A DNA stretch of 64,000 nt, from contig CANHQJ010000005.1 in NCBI GenBank assembly GCA_947462875.1, positions 124,001-188,000 of the forward strand. Reading direction: 5' to 3'. The first letter of the stretch is position 1; each line of letters starts with the position of its first letter. The translations under genes were made by a program, and so were the position numbers. The notes beneath the pieces were generated by a model. It was not told where the DNA came from. It worked only from the letters and a program-made list of their open reading frames with translations, and ran no database searches. This stretch comes from Verrucomicrobiia bacterium (GTDB lineage: Bacteria > Verrucomicrobiota > Verrucomicrobiia > Verrucomicrobiales > Akkermansiaceae). This document shows positions 8,366 to 16,625 of the stretch, piece by piece.

Positions 8366-9679
8366 TCACTTCAGAAAATTGATAAACCATGTGATGTTCA
8401 GCGAATTCGTTAGATCGATCAACATGCCACCAACGATGGGGACGATCAAAAACGCGCGCTGTGAGGGGCCGAAGGTGCGGCAGATCGAGTCCATGTTGGC
8501 GACGGCGCTGGGAGTGGCGCCGTGGGCGAAGCCGCAGTGCCCGGCGACGATCACGGCGGCATCGTAGTCTTTTCCCAGCAGAGGAAATGTCACCCAGCGC
8601 ACGAAGGCCCATACCAGCAGGATTTGTGCGGCGAGGATGATCAGCATCGGCAAGGCGCTGGCGGCGAGCTCTTTGAGGTTGAGGCTCATCATCGCGGTGG
8701 CGAGGAAAACGCCGAGCATCAGGCCGCTGAGGGCATCGATCACCTTGGCATCGATCCAGGAAATGCCGCAGAGCAGCAGCACATTGCGCACCATCACTCC
8801 TACCAGCATGGCACCCATGTAGGCGGGAAAAACCATGCCGGTGGCCTGCAGCGCGTAGCTGAACCATGCACCCGCCTTGATCAGTGCCACCAAAAACACG
8901 ACGTGTCCTAACAGGGAAGGCCCCAGCTTCGCCATGCCACGCAGACTGTACCAGATGCCCTCCTCGTGAAGGGTGGCCTCCACGATCTCCTCTTCCGCTT
9001 GCATCGCTTGCAGGTTGTCCGCCGCACTGTGCCGCTGGGGCAGGAGCTGGTGTTGACGGATCAGGCGTGCGGCGATGGGTCCGCCGATCAGTCCTCCGCA
9101 AACCAAGCCGAAGGTGGATGCCGCCGCACCTGTGCTCGCAGCGCTGGCGTAGCCGGCCTGGACCAGGGTGTCGGCGAATCCCAGTGCAGTGCCATGCCCG
9201 CCGGTCTGGCTCAGACTGCCGCAGATCAGACCGAGCAAGGGATTTTCCCCTAACAGAAACGCAATGCCTACGCCGACCGCATTTTGGAAAACGGCGAGCA
9301 GAGTGGCGAGGCCCCAGAACAAGGGCACTTGCCAACTGCCTTTTTTCAGCACGTCCCAAGTGGCGGTGAGACCGATACAGGTGAAAAATCCGATGAGAAA
9401 CGGCAGGTTGACCGCCTTTTGCGGGAGCGTTTTCCACTCGGGCTCCGGCGTCACCATCCAGGTCCACCAGGCGGATGAGACCTTCGTGAGCAGGGTGATG
9501 CGGCACAAGCCGGTGAGATCGCCTAACAGAACCAGCAGGCAAACGGTCAGACCGCCGACCACGGGCACGGGGATGTTATACCTCGCCAACAGCGGCACGC
9601 AGCGCACGATCGATTCGCCGAGAAACAACACGGGAATCGCGAAAAGCAGCAGGAGCCAGGCGGAGAGTGTGAGAGACAT
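8366..9679 (-). CDS. gltS: Sodium/glutamate symporter GltS
   Basis: A 437-residue polytopic inner-membrane protein of the GltS (ESS) family, importing glutamate with sodium. About ten hydrophobic segments form two inverted halves. The first half ends at SLSQTGGHGTALGFADT, and the matching part of the second half is the glycine/His-rich AVIVAGHCGFAHGATPSAVAN. The central loop (about residues 215-245) is hydrophilic, as in the family. The length fits, being slightly longer than E. coli GltS. It is flanked on both sides by dehydrogenase-cytochrome genes and shows no operon partner; the gene downstream is convergent. Confidence 0.92.
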   Translation of the reverse strand: MSLTLSAWLLLLFAIPVLFLGESIVRCVPLLARYNIPVPVVGGLTVCLLVLLGDLTGLCRITLLTKVSSAWWTWMVTPEPEWKTLPQKAVNLPFLIGFFTCIGLTATWDVLKKGSWQVPLFWGLATLLAVFQNAVGVGIAFLLGENPLLGLICGSLSQTGGHGTALGFADTLVQAGYASAASTGAAASTFGLVCGGLIGGPIAARLIRQHQLLPQRHSAADNLQAMQAEEEIVEATLHEEGIWYSLRGMAKLGPSLLGHVVFLVALIKAGAWFSYALQATGMVFPAYMGAMLVGVMVRNVLLLCGISWIDAKVIDALSGLMLGVFLATAMMSLNLKELAASALPMLIILAAQILLVWAFVRWVTFPLLGKDYDAAVIVAGHCGFAHGATPSAVANMDSICRTFGPSQRAFLIVPIVGGMLIDLTNSLNITWFINFLK

Positions 9680-9722
9680 CGTTGTGGTATTCGCGTTTCA
9701 CACCAGCCAGGCCTCCGCTGCC

Positions 9723-12407
9723 TCAGTTCGGAACCGCACGCACGGAGTGATAGGCCTCCAGCGGGGCACGGGCTGTGGGCTCGGCGAAGAGCGCCTCAGG
9801 GGCTTGCAGCGTGACGTGATGGATGCGGTTGATGATTTTCTCCGGCGTGGCGAAATCGGTCATCTTGAATTGAACGGACTTGCGATCCGCGGCAATGACG
9901 GCGGAGGCGATGGCGTTGGTGGTTTTTTCATTTTCCCGCGAGCCGTAGGTGACGGCATCGGTGTAGGTCCAGGACTCGATCTTGGTTTTTTCCACCAACA
10001 TCTCCGGTGTGACGGCGGCATTCAGCGGCTGGGTGAAGCTGATCGCAAATCCATCCTTTGCGGTGCGGAGGGCGAGGATATCGGCAGCTTGCGTTTTGCC
10101 ATCCCATGTGATGCGTTGCAGCGCGGCCTGATTGCCACCTTTCGATTGCCAGCCGCGACCGGTCTGCCCTAACAGCAACGAGGCATCGGGCAGGAAGCAG
10201 GGGCGCATGATGCCGGAGGCGAGGCCGCGGGCGAACATGATCATGGTGCCCTGATCGGTGGAGCCGACTTTTTCAAACTGCACGCGCACGAGGGTCGAGA
10301 GCGTTTGATCGCCGACGAACATTTGCTGCGCGAAGGAGCCGAATTTTCCGCCCGTCAGATCCCATGCCGGATTGCCAGGTGAGTTCGCATACTTGCCATG
10401 CGGGAACCACAGCGCGCTCGGGTGGGTCTTGGCCTGCCATTTTTCAAACAGGATCTCCTGTGAGCTGGGCTTCATGCCCGGAAGGGAGACGAGGCCGGAG
10501 GGATGGCCGTAGAAGTGGTCCTTGACCAGGTAGGAAATTTTCGAGGAGCCGAAGTATTCGCCCTGGTTGTCGATGTAGAGCAAGCGGCCCTGGGGATCGA
10601 TGCCGATACCGGCGGGACTACGCAGACCCGAGGCGTAGGGCTCGAAGACGCCCGCTGGTGTGACGCGGCAGGCCCAGCCGCGGAAGCCGCCCATGCTGCC
10701 CATGAAATTCCCGCCGGCTTTGTAGGAGGCCTTGGGATTGTTGCTGTGGCAGAGATTGAGCGTGAAGTAGTAGTTCCCCTCGGCATCGCGCACGGGGCCG
10801 TGGGTGTATTCGTGATAGTTGCCGTGGAAACCGAAGTCATCGCAAACGGTCTGGAAACGGTCGGCCTGTCCATCGCCATTCACGTCACTGATGCGGGTGA
10901 GTTCGGGTTTTTGGGCAATGACGATGACGTCGCCTTTGTCGTCCTCGATCACCAGCCCGAGGCATTCATAGGTGCCCTCGGCGAAGAGTTGCCACTGTTT
11001 GTTTTTCAAACGCCAGATGCCAGCCGTGCGCGTGCCGACCACGAGCGTGCCGTCCTTTGCCACGGCGAGAGCGGTGGGCTCGAACAATTGCTTGCGGCCA
11101 AAGGTATCGAGCGGGGCCTGCCAGTTTTCAATCTGATAGCCGGGAGGCAAGGTGGCGGTGCCGGGCTCGGCGGCGAGCGGCTGCGGGGCGAGGCTTTCTT
11201 CCTTGGTGACTTGTGGGCGGGCCACAGGTGCCTGACCGATGCTGGCCTGGAGGCGATAGGTGGTTTCCGTGCCGACGGGGAGGGTCCAGCGGCCTTTATC
11301 GAGCTTGCCGCCTTCGACTTTGATGGCGCTCAACGAATCCTCGCGCACTTGAAACACCTGCGGCGTGGCGATGGTGGCGGTGAGGGTGATCACCAACTCG
11401 CCCGCATCGGTGAAGGAGATTTTTTCGCGGAAGGAATTTTTGCCAACGCGGAACAGGAACTCCGGTTCGCCGGCGGCATTGAGTTCGTAGCCTTTGAACT
11501 CGCTGTCCCAGGAGGCCAGTTCTTTGAGGAAGTCGCCACCTTTCCACAGGTGCTTCTCGGCGGCGGCGTCATCGGCCACATCGGGCTCTTTGAACTCCAG
11601 GTCGATCACGCGACCATCGGCGGTGAGTGGCACCAGAGCGGGTGTGGCGTCCAGCATTTTTTCCGCACCGCGACCACGATCCGAGCCCGGCGTACTGCGG
11701 CCAACGCGTTCTTTTTTCAAATTCAAAAATCCGCCACTCCAGACGCCGCGCAGCGAAAAAAAGCGTGGATCAAAGCTGTAGCTGTAGCCATTGGGCAGGC
11801 CGACGTGAATGCCGCGTCCGCTGGCTTCCAGAATCGGCGCGCGGAAAATGCGCGGGCGCTTGCCGACGACGACTTCATCGAGGTCATCGAGGAGATTGGC
11901 GGTGGCGGCTTGCTTGGGTGCCGGACCCATGACCTTCGCGGGGCCGTTTTTCCCCTCATCGGCCGCGTGGTGAAGATAGTGCCAGATCATATCGAGATCG
12001 GCATCGCTGACGAGGGCCGCGGTGAATTGTGGCATGATGGCCGGATAGGCGGTGCCCTTGGTGGGACCGGCCTCGGCGATGGCGAGATGCGTGGCGGGCT
12101 GTCGCACGGATTGCACGAAATAATTCTTGTCCGCCTTGAGGGTGACAGGTTTGCCCGTGGCATCATTCACCGTGCGCTCGCGCGGGGTGAGCTGGAAGAG
12201 ATTGTAGAGAGTGGGACCGGTCTTGATCGATTGATCGGCCTTGGTGCTGACGTGGCATTCCGCGCAACCCCAGAGCTCGAAGGTTTCCTTGCCTTTTGCC
12301 ACGTAATCGATTTCCTGTGCCCCAAGGGGGAAAAGAGACAGCGCCAGCCCCATGCCTGTGATTGCTTTCATCGCCAGCAGCGTGGCAGCTACCCCGATAC
12401 AGGTCAA
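9723..12407 (-). CDS. Cytochrome c / PVC-type dehydrogenase propeller protein
   Basis: About 894 residues from TTG 12407, which has a well-spaced GAGAGGA ribosome site; ATG 12371 is an alternative that leaves a cleaner signal peptide (MKAITGMGLALSLFPLGAQE). A cytochrome c domain comes first (CAECH about 55 residues in, distal Met in AIMPQFTAAL). A beta-rich middle domain follows (about 190-430), similar to the DUF6797-type module of planctomycetal and verrucomicrobial proteins. The C-terminal half is a PVC-type dehydrogenase-like propeller (FEPTALAVAKDGTLVVGTRT, DVNGDGQADRF, SGLRSPAGIGIDPQGRLLY). It probably acts in periplasmic electron transfer from an organic substrate that cannot be named. 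The domain order is opposite to that of the protein at 4770. Confidence 0.85.
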   Translation of the reverse strand: MTCIGVAATLLAMKAITGMGLALSLFPLGAQEIDYVAKGKETFELWGCAECHVSTKADQSIKTGPTLYNLFQLTPRERTVNDATGKPVTLKADKNYFVQSVRQPATHLAIAEAGPTKGTAYPAIMPQFTAALVSDADLDMIWHYLHHAADEGKNGPAKVMGPAPKQAATANLLDDLDEVVVGKRPRIFRAPILEASGRGIHVGLPNGYSYSFDPRFFSLRGVWSGGFLNLKKERVGRSTPGSDRGRGAEKMLDATPALVPLTADGRVIDLEFKEPDVADDAAAEKHLWKGGDFLKELASWDSEFKGYELNAAGEPEFLFRVGKNSFREKISFTDAGELVITLTATIATPQVFQVREDSLSAIKVEGGKLDKGRWTLPVGTETTYRLQASIGQAPVARPQVTKEESLAPQPLAAEPGTATLPPGYQIENWQAPLDTFGRKQLFEPTALAVAKDGTLVVGTRTAGIWRLKNKQWQLFAEGTYECLGLVIEDDKGDVIVIAQKPELTRISDVNGDGQADRFQTVCDDFGFHGNYHEYTHGPVRDAEGNYYFTLNLCHSNNPKASYKAGGNFMGSMGGFRGWACRVTPAGVFEPYASGLRSPAGIGIDPQGRLLYIDNQGEYFGSSKISYLVKDHFYGHPSGLVSLPGMKPSSQEILFEKWQAKTHPSALWFPHGKYANSPGNPAWDLTGGKFGSFAQQMFVGDQTLSTLVRVQFEKVGSTDQGTMIMFARGLASGIMRPCFLPDASLLLGQTGRGWQSKGGNQAALQRITWDGKTQAADILALRTAKDGFAISFTQPLNAAVTPEMLVEKTKIESWTYTDAVTYGSRENEKTTNAIASAVIAADRKSVQFKMTDFATPEKIINRIHHVTLQAPEALFAEPTARAPLEAYHSVRAVPN

Positions 12408-12518
12408 AAGGAATCCTCTCTTAGGAAAAGAATTTTCCGCGATGCGGGAGGCCGCGTCTGGATTTTTTTGGTTGTTGTCGCGGCGTTCCTTGAGCAGAGT
12501 CGGGCACTTCGTTTTTTC

Positions 12519-13655
12519 ATGATCTCCTCAGCCGTCGAACTCCTGCAACAATTGATCCGCATTCCCTCGGTGAATCCTGATGACCAGTCGGGCTTCGACG
12601 AAGGCGGAGAGGCGAAGATTGCGGCGTTTCTCCAAACCTGGCTCACGGATCTGGGCGCGGAGGTGGTGCTGGAGGAAATCAAGCCGCAGCGCCCGAACCT
12701 GATCGCTCGTTTCGCGCCGATGGATGGCCGGCCGCGCGTGTTGTTCGGGCCGCATCTCGATACCGTGGGCGTGGCGAACATGGTCATCGATCCCTTTGCC
12801 GCCGAGCTGCGCGACGGGAAAATCTGGGGGCGCGGTGCCTGCGATACGAAGGGCTCGATGGCGGCGATGCTGTGGGCGCTGCGCGAGCATGCCGCGGAAC
12901 TGGCGAGCCTGCCGGTGGCGGTGGATTTCGTGGCATTCATGGGCGAGGAGTCCGGGCAGTGGGGCTCGAAACACTTCGCGCAGCACCATGGAAAAGACTA
13001 TGCCTTTGCCGTCGTGGGCGAGCCGACCTCGCTCGACATCGTCTATACCACCAAAGGCTCTCTCTGGGCCACGCTGGAGGCGAAGGGAAAGGCCGCGCAC
13101 AGCTCCATGCCGGAGCGCGGCAGCAATGCGATTCTCACCCTGGCGCGGGCGCTCGATTCGTTAGAGAAATGTCTGGTGCCGAAACTGGCCGGTTTTTCCC
13201 ATCCGGTGCTGGGCGTTTCCACGATGAATGTCGGCACCTTCCACGGCGGCACACGGGCGAACATCGTGCCGGATCATGCGGACGCGCAGCTCGACATTCG
13301 TGTCACGCCGACTCTCGCGGAAAACGGCGGCGCACTCGCCTTGCTACAATCCACCATCGCCGAACTCTCACTGCCTGTCTCGTTGGTCTATGCGCATGAA
13401 AATCCGCCGATGGAAACGCCTTGCGACAATCGCTACCTCAGGCTCCTCCAGCAAGCGCGCGAAGGCACCGCCACGGTGGGAGCACCGTGGTTCTCGGATG
13501 CCGCGCACCTCAGCAGCGGCGGCATTCCGTCAGTTTGCATCGGCCCGGGCTCGATCGCGCAGGCGCACACCGCCGATGAATTTTTGTGCGTGGACGATCT
13601 CATCGCCGGCGTGGCGCAGTTTTCCCGCTTCCTCACGCTGCTCAAGGAACTGTGA
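12519..13655 (+). CDS. M20 family metallopeptidase (ArgE/DapE-like deacylase)
   Basis: 378 residues, cytoplasmic. All M20 di-zinc motifs are present: FGPHLDTVG with His at about 78 and Asp at about 80, GRGACDTKGS with the bridging Asp at about 110, GEESG with catalytic and metal Glu at about 144-145, and VVGEPTS at about 168. The metal-binding His sits in QAHTADEF near 349. A dimerisation domain (GKAAHSSMPERGSNAI) is inserted at about 185-290. The family includes acetylornithine deacetylase and succinyl-diaminopimelate desuccinylase; which one this is cannot be decided from motifs. The frame is open far upstream, but that part is antisense to the preceding gene, so ATG 12519 is the start. Confidence 0.9.
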   Translation: MISSAVELLQQLIRIPSVNPDDQSGFDEGGEAKIAAFLQTWLTDLGAEVVLEEIKPQRPNLIARFAPMDGRPRVLFGPHLDTVGVANMVIDPFAAELRDGKIWGRGACDTKGSMAAMLWALREHAAELASLPVAVDFVAFMGEESGQWGSKHFAQHHGKDYAFAVVGEPTSLDIVYTTKGSLWATLEAKGKAAHSSMPERGSNAILTLARALDSLEKCLVPKLAGFSHPVLGVSTMNVGTFHGGTRANIVPDHADAQLDIRVTPTLAENGGALALLQSTIAELSLPVSLVYAHENPPMETPCDNRYLRLLQQAREGTATVGAPWFSDAAHLSSGGIPSVCIGPGSIAQAHTADEFLCVDDLIAGVAQFSRFLTLLKEL

Positions 13656-13733
13656 AGCTGGTGCAAGGCATGCTGAGAAAATGAGAGAATCGGCTGAGAG
13701 ATGGGCGGCCCTCTTTATGTATGATTACCATTC

Positions 13734-14972
13734 ATGATTCGCACATGGCTACTTTCGCTCCTGACTTCCGCCACGGCGCTGGCGCAGGTGGACTTGTGGG
13801 ATTTGCCGCCCTTGCAATACTCGGATACGGGGGCGACTGACTCGCTGGCAAAACTGGCGCAGGATTGGAAGAGCGGAAAAAGCAAACTGCAGGGCACCAC
13901 CGAACTCGAACGAGTGAAGGAAGTTCTCGCTGCTCTGCGCTTACCGGAAGCCTCGCAGATCCTGGTGTTTTCCAAAACCAGCAAGCAAAACGGCCTGATT
14001 CATCCGGGCAATCCGCGCGCGCTGTATTTTTCGCGCGATTGTTACTGCGGCTTCGTACCGGGCGGGATGATGGAAGTAATCATTCACGATCGCAAGCTCG
14101 GTCCGGTGTTTTATTTGATTGATCTGGGAAATACGGACCAAGCACCCAAGGTCGAACGCGATACCAGCGACTGCCTTTCCTGCCACGGCACGGGTCGCAC
14201 GGAAAACGCGCCGGGCGTGCTGGTGCGCTCGGTGTTTCCCGATGAAAATGGCAACGCCCTGCTGTCCTTCGGCTCCGGCCTGGTCATGCATGACACCCCC
14301 ATCGCCGAGCGCTGGGGCGGCTACTATGTGACGGGTGACATCGCTTTACCGCATCTGGGAAATCGCACCTATGCCGAGGCGCGCAGTGCGGAACCAGCGG
14401 TTTCGGACGCGAAGGATTTGGCGGAAAAAATCGATGTCGCGAAGTATCCCCGCGCGACCAGTGATGTCGTCGCACTGCTCGTGCTCGAGCACCAATGCCA
14501 GGCGCACAATCTGCTCACGGCGGCGAAGATGAACTATGATCGCGCGCGTTTTCTGAGCCAATCGATCGATCCCGATGGCGATCCCGATGAGGGCTCGGCG
14601 GGCCGTGTGGCGGAGCAGGCGGCGCAGCGCATCGTCGAGTGGTTTTTGTTCCAAGGAGAAGCCGCGCTGGGCGACGATGGCGTTTCCGGCAGCGAGGAGT
14701 TCCAGCAGCAATTCAGTGCCGCCTTTCCCCGGGCGAAAAATGGCGACAGCCTCGCCGACTTCCAACTCAACACCCGGATTTTCAAAAACCGCTGTTCGTT
14801 CATGATCTACTCGGAGGCGTTTCAAACCCTGCCCGCCTCGGTGAAAACACGGGTGATCGCCAAGCTGAAGGCGGTGTTTTACGCGACGAACGAAGACGAT
14901 GCCTTTCCGCAGATCAAGCTCTCCGAGCGCCGCCGCATCGCACAGATTTTGCGTGACACCGGCGTGTTCTGA
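13734..14972 (+). CDS. Secreted mono-heme cytochrome-like protein
   Basis: A 412-residue protein with a signal peptide (MIRTWLLSLLTSATALAQ). One CxxCH motif (CLSCHGTGR) lies at about 146-150, so covalent heme attachment is expected, but the surrounding sequence is not a typical class I cytochrome c. Before it is a beta-rich domain with RDCYCGFVPGGMMEVIIHD; after it a long helical domain (about 215-412) with few hallmark motifs. It may be a periplasmic sensor or electron carrier in PVC bacteria with mono-heme proteins. The gene is followed 15 bases later by dtd on the same strand. The heme site is clear; the function is not. Confidence 0.75.
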   Translation: MIRTWLLSLLTSATALAQVDLWDLPPLQYSDTGATDSLAKLAQDWKSGKSKLQGTTELERVKEVLAALRLPEASQILVFSKTSKQNGLIHPGNPRALYFSRDCYCGFVPGGMMEVIIHDRKLGPVFYLIDLGNTDQAPKVERDTSDCLSCHGTGRTENAPGVLVRSVFPDENGNALLSFGSGLVMHDTPIAERWGGYYVTGDIALPHLGNRTYAEARSAEPAVSDAKDLAEKIDVAKYPRATSDVVALLVLEHQCQAHNLLTAAKMNYDRARFLSQSIDPDGDPDEGSAGRVAEQAAQRIVEWFLFQGEAALGDDGVSGSEEFQQQFSAAFPRAKNGDSLADFQLNTRIFKNRCSFMIYSEAFQTLPASVKTRVIAKLKAVFYATNEDDAFPQIKLSERRRIAQILRDTGVF

Positions 14973-14987
14973 CCCTTGGATCGCCGC

Positions 14988-15440
14988 ATGCGAGCCGTCA
15001 TCCAACGCGTCACAACAGCCTCGGTGCACATCGGGGGCACGCTGCACAGCCGCATCGATCGCGGCTTGCTGGTGTTGCTGGGCGTGGAGCAAGGCGACGG
15101 CGCGGAGGACCGCGATTGGCTGATGGGCAAAGTCGCGCAGATGCGGATTTTTTCCGATGAGCAGGGCAAGATGAATCGCAACGTCGCCGAGGCAGAGGGA
15201 GCCATCTTGGTCGTCAGCCAGTTCACCCTGCATGCCTCCACCAAAAAAGGCAACCGCCCGTCCTTTCTCCGTTCCGCCGATCCCGCGCTGGCCGCGCCCA
15301 TGGTCGAAGAATGCTGCGAGCTGTTAGAGGAAATTTCCGGCGTGCCGGTGAAACGCGGCGTGTTCGGTGCCGACATGCAGGTGAGCCTGTGCAACGACGG
15401 CCCTGTCACCATCCTCATCGATAGCCGCGACCGCCAGTGA
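14988..15440 (+). CDS. dtd: D-aminoacyl-tRNA deacylase
   Basis: A 150-residue protein matching DTD throughout. It hydrolyses D-amino acids (and glycine from tRNA-Ala) mischarged on tRNA. It begins MRAVIQRVTTASVHI and carries both active-site signatures: SQFTLHA near residue 78 and the C-terminal NDGPVTILIDS containing the Gly-cis-Pro motif. The ATG at 14988 fits the family start; an upstream TTG at 14976 would add only four residues. It ends three bases before the convergent membrane protein gene. Confidence 0.96.
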   Translation: MRAVIQRVTTASVHIGGTLHSRIDRGLLVLLGVEQGDGAEDRDWLMGKVAQMRIFSDEQGKMNRNVAEAEGAILVVSQFTLHASTKKGNRPSFLRSADPALAAPMVEECCELLEEISGVPVKRGVFGADMQVSLCNDGPVTILIDSRDRQ

Positions 15441-15443
15441 GGC

Positions 15444-16559
15444 TCACTCTTTCAAGCGCACCGGCGTGCCGCAAAAGCTGCAACGGAACCAGCGGAACAA
15501 CACGATGTGGAGTGCCACGGCAAACACGTAGCCGAGAATGGGAATGTGGTGCGCTTTTTTGTTTTTCAAACAATTCCGCGGCACAAAACACTTTTGCCCG
15601 CAAATACGGCAAGTGCATCCATAGCTGATCGTGAGGTAAAGCGCTCCGATCACAAACACGCCTAACGGAAATGCCAGAAACCACGACGGTACCCACTGGA
15701 ACATCGAAGAACCGTTGTCCTTGAGCAGTAGCGCGAAAGCAGCGAAGATACCGAAGGGGATGAAAAAATGGCAGGCCAGCGTGAACAGAGCACCCCACCA
15801 CACCCGATTGGGGTTCGAGTGCAGCACGCCGCGGATGTAGCGGCGCGAGGACGGATCGACGCCGCGATTCGTCTCCGGTGCGGCGGCGCGCAGGCGCTGC
15901 ATGCGTTCGGCCGCCAGCGCCTTGTGATCTTCCGTGGGCTGTTTCGCATTCGGATCGAGAAATTCCCGCGTCGAGCGGATGCGCGAGCGATTGACCTCCT
16001 CTTTTTTCATGCCGAAGGAAATCGTATTCACATAGTTCCCTTGCGCGACGGGAGTTTTGATGATGGGGCTCTCCGTGGTTTTTTCCGGAGACTTCGTGCC
16101 GACGCGGATCGACACATCTCCCCGCGCGGCCGTGAGCAGGACAGCCTCGGGAATTTCCTGCACGGGCACTTGTTTGGCCGCCAGAAGTTTTCCCGGCAAT
16201 GGCAATGCCAGCGGCGACATGGCGATCATCTCCAACACATCCGGATCAAATTCAAAGTTCACCAGCTCCGGCTCGGCGGGTGTTTCCGCTACTTGTGCAG
16301 CCGCTGGCGTTTCCTCCGCAGGCGCTTGCTCCTCCGTTGTGACACCCGCTTGCTCCCGTGCGGTCGTGATCCATTTTTCGATCTGCTTCGCGCTCGGCAG
16401 TTTTTTATAGACCTTGAGCTGCTGATTCGCATCCGCCAAGCGCTTGCGCAGGTCGTTCACGTCCATCGCCGCAATCGCACCGAGATCATCGCAGCCGGCC
16501 GCTTCCAGCAACTGGACGACCTTGTCGTTGAGATTCAGCGTTGACTTGAGCAAACTCAT
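15444..16559 (-). CDS. DUF4332-like helical domain plus membrane and Cys-rich C-terminus
   Basis: About 371 residues from ATG 16559; a longer frame upstream lacks support. Residues 1-65 form short helices with helix-hairpin-helix character (LLEAAGCDDLGAIAAMDV), resembling DUF4332-type modules. A Pro/Ala/Glu-rich linker follows. The C-terminal 120 residues hold three hydrophobic segments (VWWGALFTLACHFFIPFG, WFLAFPLGVFVIGALYLTI, ILGYVFAVALHIVLF). Between the second and third is the cluster CTCRICGQKCFVPRNC, and CSFCG lies at the C-terminus, so a zinc or redox site at the membrane surface is likely. Function unknown. Confidence 0.65.
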   Translation of the reverse strand: MSLLKSTLNLNDKVVQLLEAAGCDDLGAIAAMDVNDLRKRLADANQQLKVYKKLPSAKQIEKWITTAREQAGVTTEEQAPAEETPAAAQVAETPAEPELVNFEFDPDVLEMIAMSPLALPLPGKLLAAKQVPVQEIPEAVLLTAARGDVSIRVGTKSPEKTTESPIIKTPVAQGNYVNTISFGMKKEEVNRSRIRSTREFLDPNAKQPTEDHKALAAERMQRLRAAAPETNRGVDPSSRRYIRGVLHSNPNRVWWGALFTLACHFFIPFGIFAAFALLLKDNGSSMFQWVPSWFLAFPLGVFVIGALYLTISYGCTCRICGQKCFVPRNCLKNKKAHHIPILGYVFAVALHIVLFRWFRCSFCGTPVRLKE

Positions 16560-16625
16560 GAAATGCGCCGCCAGCTTACACGGCACCTTCGCTTTGGCAA
16601 GCACCGGACTGACATTTCCCGCGCG

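Noticed and set aside
10503-12518. Long plus-strand frame joined to the M20 peptidase
   Set aside because: The upstream 670 codons are antisense to the cytochrome-dehydrogenase gene. M20 homology begins only at ATG 12519.
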